NCBI GenBank assembly: GCA_017311185.1
Contig: JAESUZ010001069.1
Coordinates: 1 to 64,000, forward strand
DNA length: 64,000 nucleotides
Reading direction: 5' to 3'
From: Proteles cristata cristata
Taxonomy: Eukaryota > Chordata > Mammalia > Carnivora > Hyaenidae
A program made the position numbers and the translations under genes. The notes beneath the pieces are model-generated. The model ran no database searches. It was not told the origin of the DNA and saw nothing but the letters and a program-made list of their open reading frames with translations. Positions within the stretch are counted from its first letter, which is position 1. Each line of letters starts with the position of its first letter. This document shows, piece after piece, positions 1 through 11,346 of this stretch.

Positions 1-692
1 GTTTCAGTAGATAGGTCTGTCACCACTCTGATGGGTTTCCTTTTGTATGTGAGGGCCCTTTTCTCCCTAGCTGCTTTCAAAATTCTCTCTTTGTCCTTGT
101 ATTTTGCCATTTTTACGATGATATGTCGTGCAGAAGATCGATTCAAGTTACGTCTGAGAGGAGTCCTCTGAGCCTCTTGTATTTCCACATTGACTTCCTT
201 CCCCAGATCGGGGAAGTTCTCTGCTATAATTTGTTCCAGGACTCCTTCAGCACCTTTCCCTCTCTCTTCCTCTTCTGGGATTCCTATGATATGGATATTG
301 TTGCGTTTGACCGTATCGCTGAGCTCTCGAATTCTTTCCTGTTCCTGGATCAGTTTGTCTCTTTTTGTCAGCTTCTTGTTTTTCTATAATGGTGTCTTCT
401 AAATCACTTATTCTCCTTTCTGCCTCTTCAATCCGTGCATTGGAGGCCTCTATTTATTATGTATCTCATTTATCGCATTTTTTAATTCTTCATGCCTATT
501 TTTATTTCCCATTCTGTCTGTAGCCATAGTTTCTTTGATGTCCCCTATGTTTTTTTCAAGCCCTGCTATTAATTTTACCATTATTATTCTAAAATCTTGT
601 TTAGTTATGCTGCTGATATCTGTTTTGAGCAGTTCATTAGCTGTCATTTTTTCTTGGAGTTTCTTTGGAGGAGAGCTCTTTCGTTTCGTCAT
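1..692 (-). pseudogene. L1 ORF1 (ORF1p) remnant, 3' end outside window
   Basis: The frame starts at the ATG at 690-692 with MTKRKSSPPKKLQEK, the same N-terminus as the other young L1s here. It runs about 80 codons before a one-base deletion near 452 (a missing A in the AT-rich run after the NEIHNK codons) shifts the frame. Beyond the shift, sequence for the coiled coil, RRM-like and C-terminal domain start can be followed to the window edge. ORF1p is the RNA-binding chaperone of the L1 ribonucleoprotein. This copy cannot make a full-length product. Confidence 0.85.
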
Positions 693-1993
693 TTTAGTTA
701 GCTTTCCGGCTCTTGTTGGTTTTAAAGACCTGTTATGCTCTCTGTTTCTATGAGCACTGCTATATCCAAGAAGACTCTTTGACTTTCCAAGGCCTATCCT
801 TCAGAGATTGTTTTTTGAATGGTATTCCTTGGTCACTCTTGTTGGGACCTTAGTTATTTTATTTTCCTATTCGTAGTGATATTTGGGACTCTTCACCTTG
901 TGTACTCTAGCTTGTTTCTTGAGGTGGCCCTGGAAAAGAAAACAGACAGACAAACACACAGGGAGCAGGAGCACACAAACGCACAGGCTGATTCAACTAA
1001 CATGCAAAGTGAGAGGGAAAACTAAAAGTTAATAGAAAAGACGGAGGGAGGGAGGGCTAGGGAGCATAAAATACATAAAAGGGTCAAAAAGGGGAAAAGA
1101 AAAGGAAAAAGAAGAAAACCGATGGACAAAGAACAGTTTAAAAGCATATACCTGATTTCCTGTAGCCACAGTTAAATAGCCGGTGTATGCAGTGCTGGTT
1201 GGCTGAAGAGCATAGAGAAAAAGAGAGAATGCAGGGTGAGACAAGGCAGATTTGGAAATAGAAGGAACAGGCAGAAGGGATAAGAAACTTTTTTCAAAGA
1301 GGTAAAGGGTAGAATGTGGTTGGATAGGTGAGAGAAGGATGCTGGAATTATCCAGAGAAACTATATAGTCTAATTACTCCTGAGAGAAAGAGCTGAAAAT
1401 GTAGGTAGGCGTAGAATTTACATTTACAGAATGGACTTGTGATTGTTTAAGCAAGCTGGCGACCAGAGTTAATCAGGTCAGTGTTTTGGGGAAAAAAACG
1501 AGAAAAGAGAAAGAAGAAGAAAAAAAGAGAAAAGAAAGGGGAAAAAAAAGAGAGAAGAAAAAAAAAGGGAAAAAGGAAAAAAAAAAAGGGAGGAGGGCAC
1601 CTCTCGGGCAGGGATGGGCGTGGCGTGATCCGATGCCTCAGGCGGGGGTTCTGCCTTGGCGATTGTGGGAAGGAGAGTGACGGTGCTCCAGTCCCTTCTT
1701 GAACCCCGCGCTGCAGCTCGCTTTTTTTTTTTTTGGCGTGTCAACTCCCCGTTCCGGGGACGCAGCCGAAGTTGGTTGCACTCTTCAACCCAGGCCAGTT
1801 CCAATCTCCCAATCCCAGCCCGCGCCCCGCTGAAGTTGCCTTAGACACAGCTTCCCAGACAACCCCCTCGGGCTATTCCAGGCTCCCTGCTGAGCTCTGG
1901 GGGCGGAGTCAGGATCGCTGCTTTCTTCTCTGGTCGGCTCTGGTGCGCATGCGCGGGGGCTTGCCTGCAGCGTCCGCGTAGCCTGAGCCCTCT

Positions 1994-2372
1994 GGAGTGA
2001 GGAAAACCGGGTCTCTCTATGGCTCGTCACCCGAAACACGAACTCACAGGCAAATTTCCCAGTTTTTAGCTCTTTGCCTTCCCTCTCGAGTTCCAGCCAG
2101 CCAGGAGCGCGGACGCCTGGTGTCTGCGCGTCTCCTTCAGGGGTCCCAGCCGCCCTGGAGCTACAATGGCGGCAAGCGCGCCGCCGCTGGAGTGAGGAAA
2201 ACCGGGTCTCTCTATGGCTCGTCACCCGAAACACGAACTCACAGGCAAATTTCCAGTTTTTAGCTTTTTGCCTTCCCTCTCGAGTTCCAGCCAGCCAGGA
2301 GTGCGGACGCCTGGTGTCTGCGCGTCTCTTTCAGGGGTCCCAGCCGCCCTGGAGCTACAATGGCGGCAGGCG
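1994..2372 (-). repeat. Two tandem copies of a 195-bp L1 5'UTR unit
   Basis: The block that begins GGAGTGAGGAAAACCGGGTC on the plus strand at 1994 recurs at 2189 with near identity and the same internal order (GGCTCGTCACCCGAAACACG, the CTCGAGTTCCAGCCAGCCAG stretch, CTGGAGCTACAATGGCGGC). The offset is 195 bp. The two other young L1 5'UTRs in the window carry only one recognisable unit (near 62598-62750) or a more diverged one (near 34380-34640). Tandem promoter monomers are known from mouse L1; here the unit number varies between copies of the same family. Confidence 0.88.
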
Positions 2373-2775
2373 CACCGCTCCGCTTTAAAACCCCACCTCC
2401 AGGAGCGGCACAAAGAAGCAGTTTGTGTGCTCAGCCTCCCCCAGGCCCAGTTGGCGCGAGGGGACCCGGTGTGCAGGTATTTGGCAAGTACGGTCTTTCT
2501 ATGCACCGAGCAGAGGTTTTTCTGTCTCGGACTCTCCCCTTTTCCCCTCTCACTCCCCGTAGAGGGTAGAGGGGGATCGCCTCCCACCCTGGAGGCTCCG
2601 ATCCCGGGCTGATTTTACCTTCCCCGGTTCGCACTCACGTTAGAAGGCTTTCTCAGTGGATTCTGCGTCCTTTTTTCTCCCAGTCTCTCAGGTTTTCTAT
2701 GGTTTCCAATGGCTTCAGATCTTTTCTGTGTGATGTATGGGCACGAGTGCAAGTACGGAGCTCCTTACTTCTCCG

Positions 2776-2790
2776 CCATCTTGCCTCCCT
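2776..2790 (-). promoter_or_regulatory. YY1-like motif at the L1 5' end
   Basis: The plus strand reads CCGCCATCTTGCC, so the element's own strand reads GGCAAGATGGCGG close to its first base. CAAGATGGC is the core that YY1 binds near +10 to +20 of human L1, where it sets the transcription start. The location and motif suggest the same role here. The equivalent site is mutated in the copies at 34.9 kb and 62.8 kb. Confidence 0.6.
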
Positions 2791-2797
2791 CGTCTGT

Positions 2798-5475
2798 TAA
2801 CATTTTTTTAACTGAAAAATATATTTATCCTTTGAAGAACACCAAAAGAGTTCAATATAAGGAAATCTGTCAACCTAACACATCAAGGTTGTAGATAAGA
2901 TCATGGTAATAAAACCATTCAAGATGTGAATCCTACATCTGGCATTTGCTATTTGTGTGACTCACCCATTAAACAAATACTAATCACCATGTGTACCCCA
3001 CAAACTGTATTAGGCACTGTATACAATGGTGAATAAGGCAAACACAGTTCCAGTCCTCACCAAGAGTCCATCCTAATTATGTGGTTGTTAAAAGAAAACA
3101 GGCAACTCTGAGTGTACTTATCCAAATAATTCCCAAGATATATTGTTTAGTAGAGAAGAAGCAAAAACAGTGCAGAGAATGCAACACAAAATAATTCTAA
3201 TGCTATGCAAAGAATACATATATATATAATTGTATAATATATACATACTTTATTATATATATTCTTATATATATAATCAAATTACCTCTGGAAGGATACA
3301 TAAGAAACTTGTAAGAACAGTTGCTTCTGGAAAAGAAAATTGTGTGCTTGGAAGACAGGAATAGAATGGTATCTTAGAAATTGCTGGTTGTTTACCCAAT
3401 ACTCCCATTCTTCCTTAGGATCAAAAACCATAATTTTATTTGAGTATTCATCTATACTGCTAAAACACTCTACCTCTCAAATTCTGGATGTTATTAGATG
3501 TCCTTTGGTAGGGTTTCCAAGACAACTCTTTAATGTTAACTAATTCAGTTGAGAAACAAAGGTCATTAGCCTTCACTCTTTTCTCATGCAACAGGCACAG
3601 GACTGACATCTGAATTTCTAGCTTACACCATCAGCAACATTGAGGATGAAAGTCAGATTCTAAGTATGATAAAGAAGTAATAGAGAAACTGATGAAGCTC
3701 TGATTTCAGTTTTGGATGTCTACCTCTGAAACTCTTCTACATGAAAGGGAAAAAAAATTCTAATTTGGTGGTCACTGTTAATTGGAGCTTTTATTATATG
3801 CAGTCAGAAGTATACTAACTGAAACAAAGAATAAATTTCTTTTACTGAATATTATTTTTAAAGTTTAAAATTTTGAGCCACATTCATACATTATTTTTTA
3901 ATTAATTATTTTTAAAAATCTATTCTTTTGACTATACAGATAAAAGTATGAAAAAAAGAAATGACAAAAGTTTTGGTAATTATACAAAATAAAATATCAT
4001 GTACCATCATAGAACATTACCAGAGGAACATTAGTTTAGGTAAGGCAAATCAAAAAAGTCTTAGCAAAGAGAGTTATGAATAAGAAGGAAAACAGGGTAG
4101 AAGCAGAAAAAGCAGGCAGAAGACTATTATCTGGTCTAAGCAAGACATGGTGGTGGCATGTACCATATTGGTAGCAGAGGAAATGACTTTGAATAAACAC
4201 ATTTTGGAAGAACAGTCAACACACTTATGATGAATTAGAAATGAAATATTTAATGTAGAGATAAAATATGAATCTTAGGATTCTGTCTTGGACAACTTAG
4301 TAGATATGGGCTAATTTACTGTAATGATATCACACAGAAAGATTCTTGGTGTTGAGATTACGTCTGAAGGTAATAATAAATTTAATGTGAAATCTGTAAG
4401 TTTATTTAAGGGATTTTTTTTCCTAGCAAATTTTAATCTTTCACAGAGGAAACAGATATTTACATTTAAACAGAGTTTTTTTTTTTTTTAAACAACTACA
4501 ATGGAAAGAGAGAACAAAGGAGGTTATATTATTTCCAAAAGCATAATTAAATGATGGGCTATAGAATCTATGCTAGACAAAAATTAAAGTCAGGAAAAGA
4601 AAGGGATGAATGGTAGCATGAAGACTTGTAACTTGTGACTCTTGATGTCCAACAATTGTAACTATCTTAAGGATAAAATTTGAGCCTGAAGGTAGAAGGT
4701 GATAGTCAGAAGGTAGATGTTTGAAATCTATATTTTAGAGGTGGATCAACCACAAAAATGAGATGTGAAAATTGGAAGTTTGAATGAAAAAGGTAAGGTC
4801 TTGAGTACAGGCTGAACTAAGTACTTAAACACTTCATTTCCCAGCAATGAAAATCCGCTGAAAAAAGCATATATAAAGTAATTAATAATTATAGGAGGAG
4901 ATACATACAGTATAGTTACTTAAATTAAGGATGCACCTGAAAACAGTTTAGGAAAGGCCTAGACTTCAAACAAAGATTATGTTCAAGAGAGAAATAATCT
5001 GAGATGTGAATTTTTAGCCCATAGGATCTCCCACTGATTTTAGACAAACAATTTAGTTAGGTAATAAATACTTAATTTCCCTGTTGTCTCATCTGATCCA
5101 CCTATAAACATAATTCACCTGGAAACTACCTTACATTAGAAAATGGGCAGAAACTTATTCCCTTGGTGCCCTTTATAAGTTTGTTTGGGTTGGGATAATT
5201 GTAGCAGTCCGCAGTTTCCTGTGGCTTTATATTGCACAGAAGGACTGGGTCCATCTGAAATAGACACAGTGAGAACAAAGAACTAACCACTCAGCTGGCA
5301 AGCAGGGTGTGAGCTGTTTCTGCTGAGAATCCAGTAACATGGCTCTATTCACTTGAGCTGGGAAGTGTGCACCTGGAACACAATGGGGGCATGCAAAGAT
5401 AGCACCGGAACAGATGTGGTGGCCAAAACTGAAATTCAAAAGGGATGCTACAATCAAGTTAAAAAAAAAAAAAAA
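2798..5475. other. Unassigned AT-rich intergenic DNA
   Basis: No gene or long open frame is visible. About 2945-3065 resembles an old L2/MIR-class repeat (the 'aggcactgtatacaatggt' type block). 3215-3280 is an imperfect TA-rich tract, and 4476-4491 is a T homopolymer. The rest is AT-rich sequence I cannot assign. Confidence 0.5.
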
Positions 5476-5711
5476 GGGGGCGCCTGGGTGGCTTAGTCGG
5501 TTAAGCGTCCGACTTTCGCTTGGGTCATGATCTCGCCGTTCGTGGGTTCGAGCCCCGCGTGGGGCTCTGTGCTGACTGCCAGCTCAGAGCCTGGAGCCTG
5601 TTTCAGTCTGTGACTCCCTCTCTCTCTGACCCTCCCCTGCTCACGCTGTCCCTCTCTCTCTCCTAGAAATAAATAAAACATTAAAAAAAATTAAAAAAAA
5701 TAAAATAAAAA
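5476..5711 (+). mobile_element. tRNA-derived CAN-SINE (SINEC-type), TGCC variant
   Basis: The head is GGGGGCGCCTGGGTGGCTTA, with an A-box-like TGGCTTAGTCGG, a B-box-like GGGTTCGAGCC, a CT-rich tract and an A-rich tail. It belongs to the variant with GACTGCCAGCTCAGAG and CCTAGAAATAAATAAA. A short possible target duplication (AAGTTAAA) lies before the head, separated from it by a 12-base run of A, and again after the tail at 5712. Confidence 0.95.
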
Positions 5712-6404
5712 AAGTTAAAGAGATGTCTTGTAGTTCCCAGGCCTCCCATCCTTATGTTTTACTGGTTCTCCACAAGTTCCTAACTGCTGACCTTTAAATG
5801 TGTCCCTGAATTAATTGACTTCTTACATTTCTTTTCTACTGACATAAACTGATAGTTTTTCTCCCCAATCTGATACTCATCCTTTGAATTCTCACTCTGA
5901 ACAATATAGCCAACCAATGGCAGTTTTAAATTTTTCTTCTGATTATGAGATAACACACTGACATTGTAACATTCAAATCATGTAATACAGTCTATCATTT
6001 AATACCCAGCATAATGTCACCCATTAGAAATAAGTGGTATAAACAATCTGTTGTGTATATTTCATCTGGGTTTTTCTATGTGTATATTAAGATCATATAC
6101 ATGTAAATTATATTATCCCATATCAATTTAACTTGCATACATAAGCCTGTTATAAACTCTGTTATATCCCATGCCTTGGCACTAGGCACAATCATTTGAT
6201 ATACTATGAGTTTGTAGTATGGTTTATTGTCTGGTAAGGTGTGACAAATCTTTTTAAAAACTCTCTTCCATTTGGTGAAATTTTAACTTATATACATATT
6301 TTACATTTTAGAATAGCTGTACCAAACGTCCTCTGAAAATCTTTGCTGGGATGTTTCCTGAAATTTCATTGACTCTATAAATTAATTTGAAAACAAGCAT
6401 CTTT

Positions 6405-6654
6405 TGTTTTTAAGTTTGTTTATTTATTTTGAGGGAGACAGACAGAGAGAGGATGAGCAAGCAAGGGTGGAGCAGAGAGAGAGAAAGAGGGGGGTGGAGA
6501 GGGAGAAAGAGAGAGAGAGAGAGAAAATCCCATCAGGCTCTGCACTGTCAGTGAGGATCCTAAGGCGGGGCTTGAACCCATGAACCAAAAGATCATGACC
6601 TGAGCCAAAACCAATAGTCAGACACTTAACTGACTGAGCTGCAGAGACACCCCT
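6405..6654 (-). mobile_element. CAN-SINE, minus strand, diverged
   Basis: A reversed SINE: T-rich start (TTTAAGTTTGTTTATTTATT), GA-rich middle, then the complement of the tRNA-like head (CTGACTGAGCTGCAGAGACACC). Imperfect flanking duplications of about 16 bp (GAAAACAAGCATCTTT at 6389 and GAAAACAGACATCTTT at 6655) support a retrotransposition event with later mutation. Confidence 0.93.
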
Positions 6655-6670
6655 GAAAACAGACATCTTT

Positions 6671-9269
6671 AAAATGTTCATGTGTCCTTTCCATGTACAT
6701 GGTTTATCTCAACATTTCATAAGGTCTTCACTTAAATACTTAAAGCATAATTTTAAAATACTCTTCTTGTGTAGTTAATGATGCCAATTTCTACAAGTTA
6801 ATGAGTTTTCTATTACTGTAAATGGTGGGTTAATGTCCATTATTTTTAGATTATTTTTGTTGGTATAAAGAAAACTATTGTTTTTTACAGTTTATTATAG
6901 TGAACATCTTATTGAACATACAACTACTTCCAAAACTATTAAGTTTACTGACTATATCACATAAAAACAATGATAGTTGAACCATTTTTATTCTGATCCT
7001 TAAAACTCTTCTTTATTCCTTGACATATTGTGTTGGTCAGGATGTTCTCTTTCACACTAAACAGTGACAATGATGAAGACAGGGCATTCAGCTGTTTTCT
7101 TCTAGGGGCATTGGCTTTGGCAAATGGGAGTTGTCTTCTCCAAGGTTTTGCTCCCTCCCTGGGGAAATCCCTATCCAAAGATGAGTTGATGAGAGAAGAA
7201 AAGGATCTGGCACACAAGTTTCAATTTAGGCAACTCTGAAAAGCTATCCAGAGATCCCTATGTAATTATGTGAGTTTTGTTTTTGTTTTTTGTTTCCTTA
7301 AACATTTTTGGATAGTTTCCACACATGCATATTAGGAAGCCCCCTGTAGATCTTTGGAATTCTCTTTCCATGCATTTCTCTCTGCACTAATACTCTACCC
7401 TGTGAACTCTAGCTACTTTGGCCTTTTCTGATTCCCATGTCCTTCTCCTTAATACAGAAAGACTACCAGACTACACCTAAGTTCATCCTGCTTCCAACAT
7501 GGCTTGGAATCCCTCTCCAATAAGCTGTAACAATCTTTGTCCAATAAACAAGACTCAGCTTATTTTTTTTCCTATCTTTCGGGGATCATCATCCTCCATT
7601 GTTTCAGGTCCAGTGCCTTCAGAACCATTATTTCATATATTTTGTCCAATTTTTTTTATTGCTTTGTTGCAAGGACATATCTACTCCTTGTTGCTCATCT
7701 CTACAAGCTAAAGTTCCTCTCGAGTATGTAAAATCATGCTGGCCAAGCAGATGAAAGCACCATCTAACTTCTGACCCTTCCCTGGGCTCAGGGTTGGATG
7801 TGTGACTACATAAGCCCCCTACTGTCTCCACAAATCAGAAGATATATGTTTTACACTGAAGCCTTAGTATTTTAGGAGGAGAATGCACCTCTGGGGGAAC
7901 CTGAGGTCATAGTGACTTGGAGACTTCAAAATTTACCTAAGGAATTTGGAGAAAACAGATTTTAGGACTGGAAGAAGGACAGTAGTATACACATGATATG
8001 TGAGAAATCACATAATATGTGACCAATTCAGGACTTTGAAGATTAAGAATGGCTCTTAGATTTATTTTTAAGGGAAGAGTCTATCAAAATGTTCTTCTTC
8101 GTGTGTGGAGAAAATAGGATGTATACTCAGAATTAACATGATCATCTCAGGAAAGAGCATGTAACTAGGAATTTTATTTTCCACAGAGTTAAGCAAGGAC
8201 AGGTGCATGACCAGGCTACCACATTAATTATGTTTGGCTCTAAGGAACACAATTGCTGTCTTTACTCATAAGAAGAGAACCTTGTGCCTATATTCCTTGA
8301 ATAAACAAAAACTGGAGCTAACAAAACACACACAATTATTAGCCTGCATATACAGTCATCTTTCCCTCCTTCTCACACATCTAACTAATAATCAAGTTCT
8401 GCTCATTCTTTAAAGAAATTCCCTTAAAATATTTAAACCACTTTTTTATAACCTTTATACTTAAAATAATTAAGTGTATCTCCAACTCTCTACCTGCCAT
8501 ACACTATATTTTTTTATATCCAAATGATATTGCAAAAACAAAGAAGATAATATTTGTTGAAAACAAGAAATTAGTACTCTCTACATTCCAAATGCCTTTA
8601 AGAATTTTGGAATCTATTCACCAGAGTCAGTGTTTAAGGATCTCTTAACAGAGTAGCTCTTGCTTTTACCCTATGGAATTTTGCAAATAAAAATTATGTC
8701 TGACATTTGAGTTATTTTATTGGATAAGCCTGAGCGCTAAACTTCCTACCAGCCATATAAGTAATGACATCACTCCCTATCAACTACTATATACTATGTC
8801 CACTTCCTCATACATTTTCACCAGATTCTGACTTCCAGAAATTTAATGATATGCCATACTTATATTCTCCTCACTTAAGGCTGTTGGGTGCAGCTCCAAA
8901 AGACATGGGACATGGAACAATGAGTAAACAGGCTGTCCCTTCTACTCCCACATTCTAGTCTTCTCATTCCCACTTCTACCTCCGCTTGGGTCCTCAGAGT
9001 CCTGGCCTCTCCACAAAGAGTTTGAAGGTGTGTGAGGATCCTGCTGGACATAAGCTGGCACTATTACAAATATTATGCTTTTATAACAGAATCTTGAATA
9101 GTCAGGATCAGAAAAACATGGTGACCTCTCTGAGTTACGTGCCTCTGCTTAGTTCTTCCTGATTCTGATTGAGGAGGGTCTAGAAAGAAGATGTCTATAG
9201 TAGCAGGCTCAGAAAAATGACACAAAGATCATGGCCTGAACAGCAGAGCTAAAGCTTCAGCTGTACTGT
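6671..9269. other. Unassigned intergenic DNA
   Basis: No gene recognised. Short open frames occur (for example 7030-7239 plus and 7628-7831 minus), but they lack family motifs and sit in ordinary AT-rich sequence. The segment 7500-7920 is somewhat less AT-rich but resembles nothing I know. Confidence 0.45.
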
Positions 9270-9450
9270 GAGTGTTATGAAAAGTCTCTGGAATCAGATA
9301 ACCTGTACTTGAATTGATGCTTCACCACTCACCAGGTATGAACTTTGTCAATATCTCTCCATAAATTTTTATTTTCTAATGTATAATATAAAGCGGTAAT
9401 CCCTGACCTGTAGAACTATTATGAAGATGAGATGACTTAAAAATATAAAT
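9270..9450 (+). repeat. MIR-like ancient SINE remnant
   Basis: The order 'tctggaatcagataacctgtacttgaat' ... 'accaggtatgaac' ... 'tgtagaactattatgaagatgagatgactta' follows the MIR consensus from the tRNA-related head through the core to the region before its 3' end. Divergence is high, as expected for a repeat shared by all mammals. Confidence 0.6.
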
Positions 9451-9456
9451 GTCTAA

Positions 9457-9662
9457 GGGCTCCTGGTCGGCTCAGTCAGTTAAGCGTCCAACTTTGGCTC
9501 AGGTCACAATTCTGTGGTTCATGAGTTCAAGCCCTGCGTTGGGCTCTGTGCTGACAGCTCAGAGCCTGAAGCCTGCTTCAGATTCTGTGTCTCTCTCTCT
9601 TTCTCACTTCCCCTCCTCTGCTTGTACTATCTCTCAAAAAATAAAACATTAAAAAAATTTAA

Positions 9663-9664
<2 letters not shown>
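9457..9664 (+). mobile_element. CAN-SINE, older subtype without TGCC
   Basis: The head GGGCTCCTGGTCGGCTCAGT is mutated from the usual GGGCGCCTGGGTGGCTCAGT. The body has GTGCTGACAGCTCAGAGCC, without the TGCC insertion, and a tail CTCTCAAAAAATAAAACATT. It ends in A-rich sequence that runs into a CA microsatellite. Confidence 0.93.

Positions 9665-9699
<35 letters not shown>
9665..9699. repeat. (CA)n microsatellite at SINE tail
   Basis: About 16 CA units follow directly on the A-rich tail of the SINE, a common origin for mammalian microsatellites. Confidence 0.95.
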
Positions 9700-9703
<4 letters not shown>

Positions 9704-9906
9704 TAGACACCTAAGGTTAGTTATCTGAATAGCCAAATAAACTTCAGTCAGGTACTAGAGATCCACAGAAATTCCTGATACTAGAGGGAGGGTGGGTAGA
9801 AAATATTCACTATCCAAGTATTATTCTACTGTCTTGAATAACAAATCCTGTAACAGAAACAAAAGAAAGAGTAACAGATGTTTCTATACAGGTGCCCTTG
9901 ATGTAT

Positions 9907-10847
9907 TTAAAGGCTCCTTTGCAATAACTTCTGACACCCCCACTTTAACTCCTTAGTTCTAAATCCGTATACAATAGGATTCAAGGCAGGGGGTATGAGG
10001 TGATGAAGGACATTGAGCAGGATGAGGATGTCCATGGGGACCCTCTTTCTGGCCACATTTGTCAACACCACAACCAGCAGAATGGTGCTGAAGAACAGGA
10101 TGAGGATGAAATGAGAGCCACACGTGCTCAGGGCTTTGACAGCAGCTCCCTCAGCCTTGAATCTGAGCACAGCTCTTAAAATGAAGGTGTAGGAGAAGAA
10201 GATGAGGATGAAATCTGAGCCTAGTAAAGTCCAACCAGCCACAAATTGGTAGATTCTGTTAAGGGTGAAATTGTCACAGGAGAGTCTGGACACAGACAAG
10301 TTGGCACAGATGCAGTTCTCTCAGTGACATTTTTCTCACAGTCATGGAGTTGGGAAGAGAGAATGGGGTGAAAGCAGCAAAGGATTCTGAACCGCAATGA
10401 AAGCAGTAGCTTTGGCCATAAATTGCTTAGTGATAATGGACAGATAACGCAGTAGGTGGCAGATGGCCACGTAGCAGTCATAAGCCATAACCATGAATGT
10501 GCAGGACTCCATGGGAAGGAAACCGTTCATGATGAACATCTGGAGGAAGCAGGCAGAGAAGCTGATGGACCTGAGGTCAAACCAGAAGATGGCCAGGACC
10601 TTGGGGATGACAGTTAGGCAGAGCACGATGTCCAGCAGGGAGAGCAGGCTGAGCAGGAAGTACATGGGCTCATGAAGAGAGGTTTCCAGCCAGAGGTGAT
10701 CAACAGCATGGTGTTGGCCCCCATGACCAGAAGGAAGAGGAGGCCGAGGGGCAGGGACAACCAGTGCTGCCAACTCTGGTAGTTAGGGAAGCAGATGAGG
10801 AGGAATTCAGAGACTGGAGCAATGGAGTAGTTGCTGGGTGATGTCAT
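9907..10847 (-). pseudogene. OR56A (pseudogene): OR56A-like class I olfactory receptor pseudogene
   Basis: The reading begins at the ATG at 10845-10847 (MTSPSNYSIAPVSEFLLICF) and ends at the TAA at 9907-9909. Seven-helix receptor landmarks are present but spread over three frames: LHEPMYFLLSLLSLLDIVL (TM2), the TM3-end motif as MAYDCYVAICH, KALSTCGSHFILILFF (TM6) and PALNPIVYGFRTKE (TM7). The sequence matches the OR56A group as I know it. Damage: a one-base loss near 10690 before TM2, a small deletion near 10360 in extracellular loop 2, and a two-base AG gain near 10320. In addition the conserved Arg of MAYDRY is Cys. A working receptor cannot be made. The intact family members are odorant GPCRs coupled to the olfactory G protein in sensory cilia. 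Confidence 0.92.
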
Positions 10848-11295
10848 GAGATAAATCCTAAAGTGAGACTTCACCTGGGTTTGTATATGGTATGACACAG
10901 GAATTAGGTCGATAGAAAACAAACTGCCAAATGTTTGCTAACAGTCACCCAGAAAACTGTTGTGTATAGAAGAAAAATTCCAAATGAAGGCAAAGTTCAG
11001 TGAAGATATATGTGAATAGGAAGTGGGCTTAGCAAATTATTTAAGTTAATTCAGAAAAACAAATAAGACAGACTGCATACAAGGTGTAGAAGGGAAATGA
11101 GAAGAATCACCTCAATAATTAAAGTCAATTTAAAAAATTACCTCAGTAATTGCAGTATTAAAACATACTGAGAAGGTACAAAAACTTTTCCAAATGATAT
11201 TTATATGTGACACTAATAAAGAAAATTGACTAATTATAGATCCCACAGGCCAGAAGTGTTCACTAGTTTTCAGAGTAATCTAGAATTGATTAAAT
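10848..11295. other. Flank of the OR56A pseudogene, nothing recognised
   Basis: This is the 5' side of the minus-strand pseudogene. An open frame upstream of its ATG extends to 10922 but encodes no family sequence. The remainder is AT-rich and unassigned. Confidence 0.5.
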
Positions 11296-11340
11296 ATATC
11301 TATATCTATATCTATATCTATATCTATATCTATATCATCT
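11296..11340. repeat. (TATATC)n microsatellite
   Basis: About seven TATATC (TATCTA) units lie just upstream of the head of the next SINE rather than at its tail. Confidence 0.95.
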
Positions 11341-11346
11341 ATCATA

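Larger units (their letters stand above)
1..2797 (-). mobile_element. LINE-1, 5' portion (ORF1 N-terminal part and 5'UTR), cut by window start
   Basis: This is the 5' part of a carnivore-type L1 read on the minus strand. Positions 1-692 encode the N-terminal and middle part of ORF1p; positions 693-2797 are the 5'UTR, ending with the ordered motif run seen at the 5' ends of the two other young copies in the window. The 5'UTR contains a purine-rich tract (1484-1600), a GC-rich section and two tandem 195-bp repeats. The element continues past the left edge, so its ORF2 and 3' end cannot be judged. ORF1 is broken by a one-base deletion near 452 relative to the copy at 61.1 kb. No target-site duplication can be tested because the 3' side is outside the window. 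Confidence 0.93.

Noticed and set aside
1478..1804. 108-codon minus-strand and lysine-rich plus-strand frames
   Set aside because: They lie over the purine-rich tract of an L1 5'UTR and are composition artefacts.
1994..2372. Direct repeats that could suggest an array
   Set aside because: Only two long units without spacers, inside an L1 promoter; not a CRISPR-type array.
5476..5550. tRNA-like A box and B box, possible tRNA gene
   Set aside because: It is the head of a tRNA-derived SINE; there is no full cloverleaf with an acceptor stem and it is followed by SINE body and tail. The same holds for the other SINEs.
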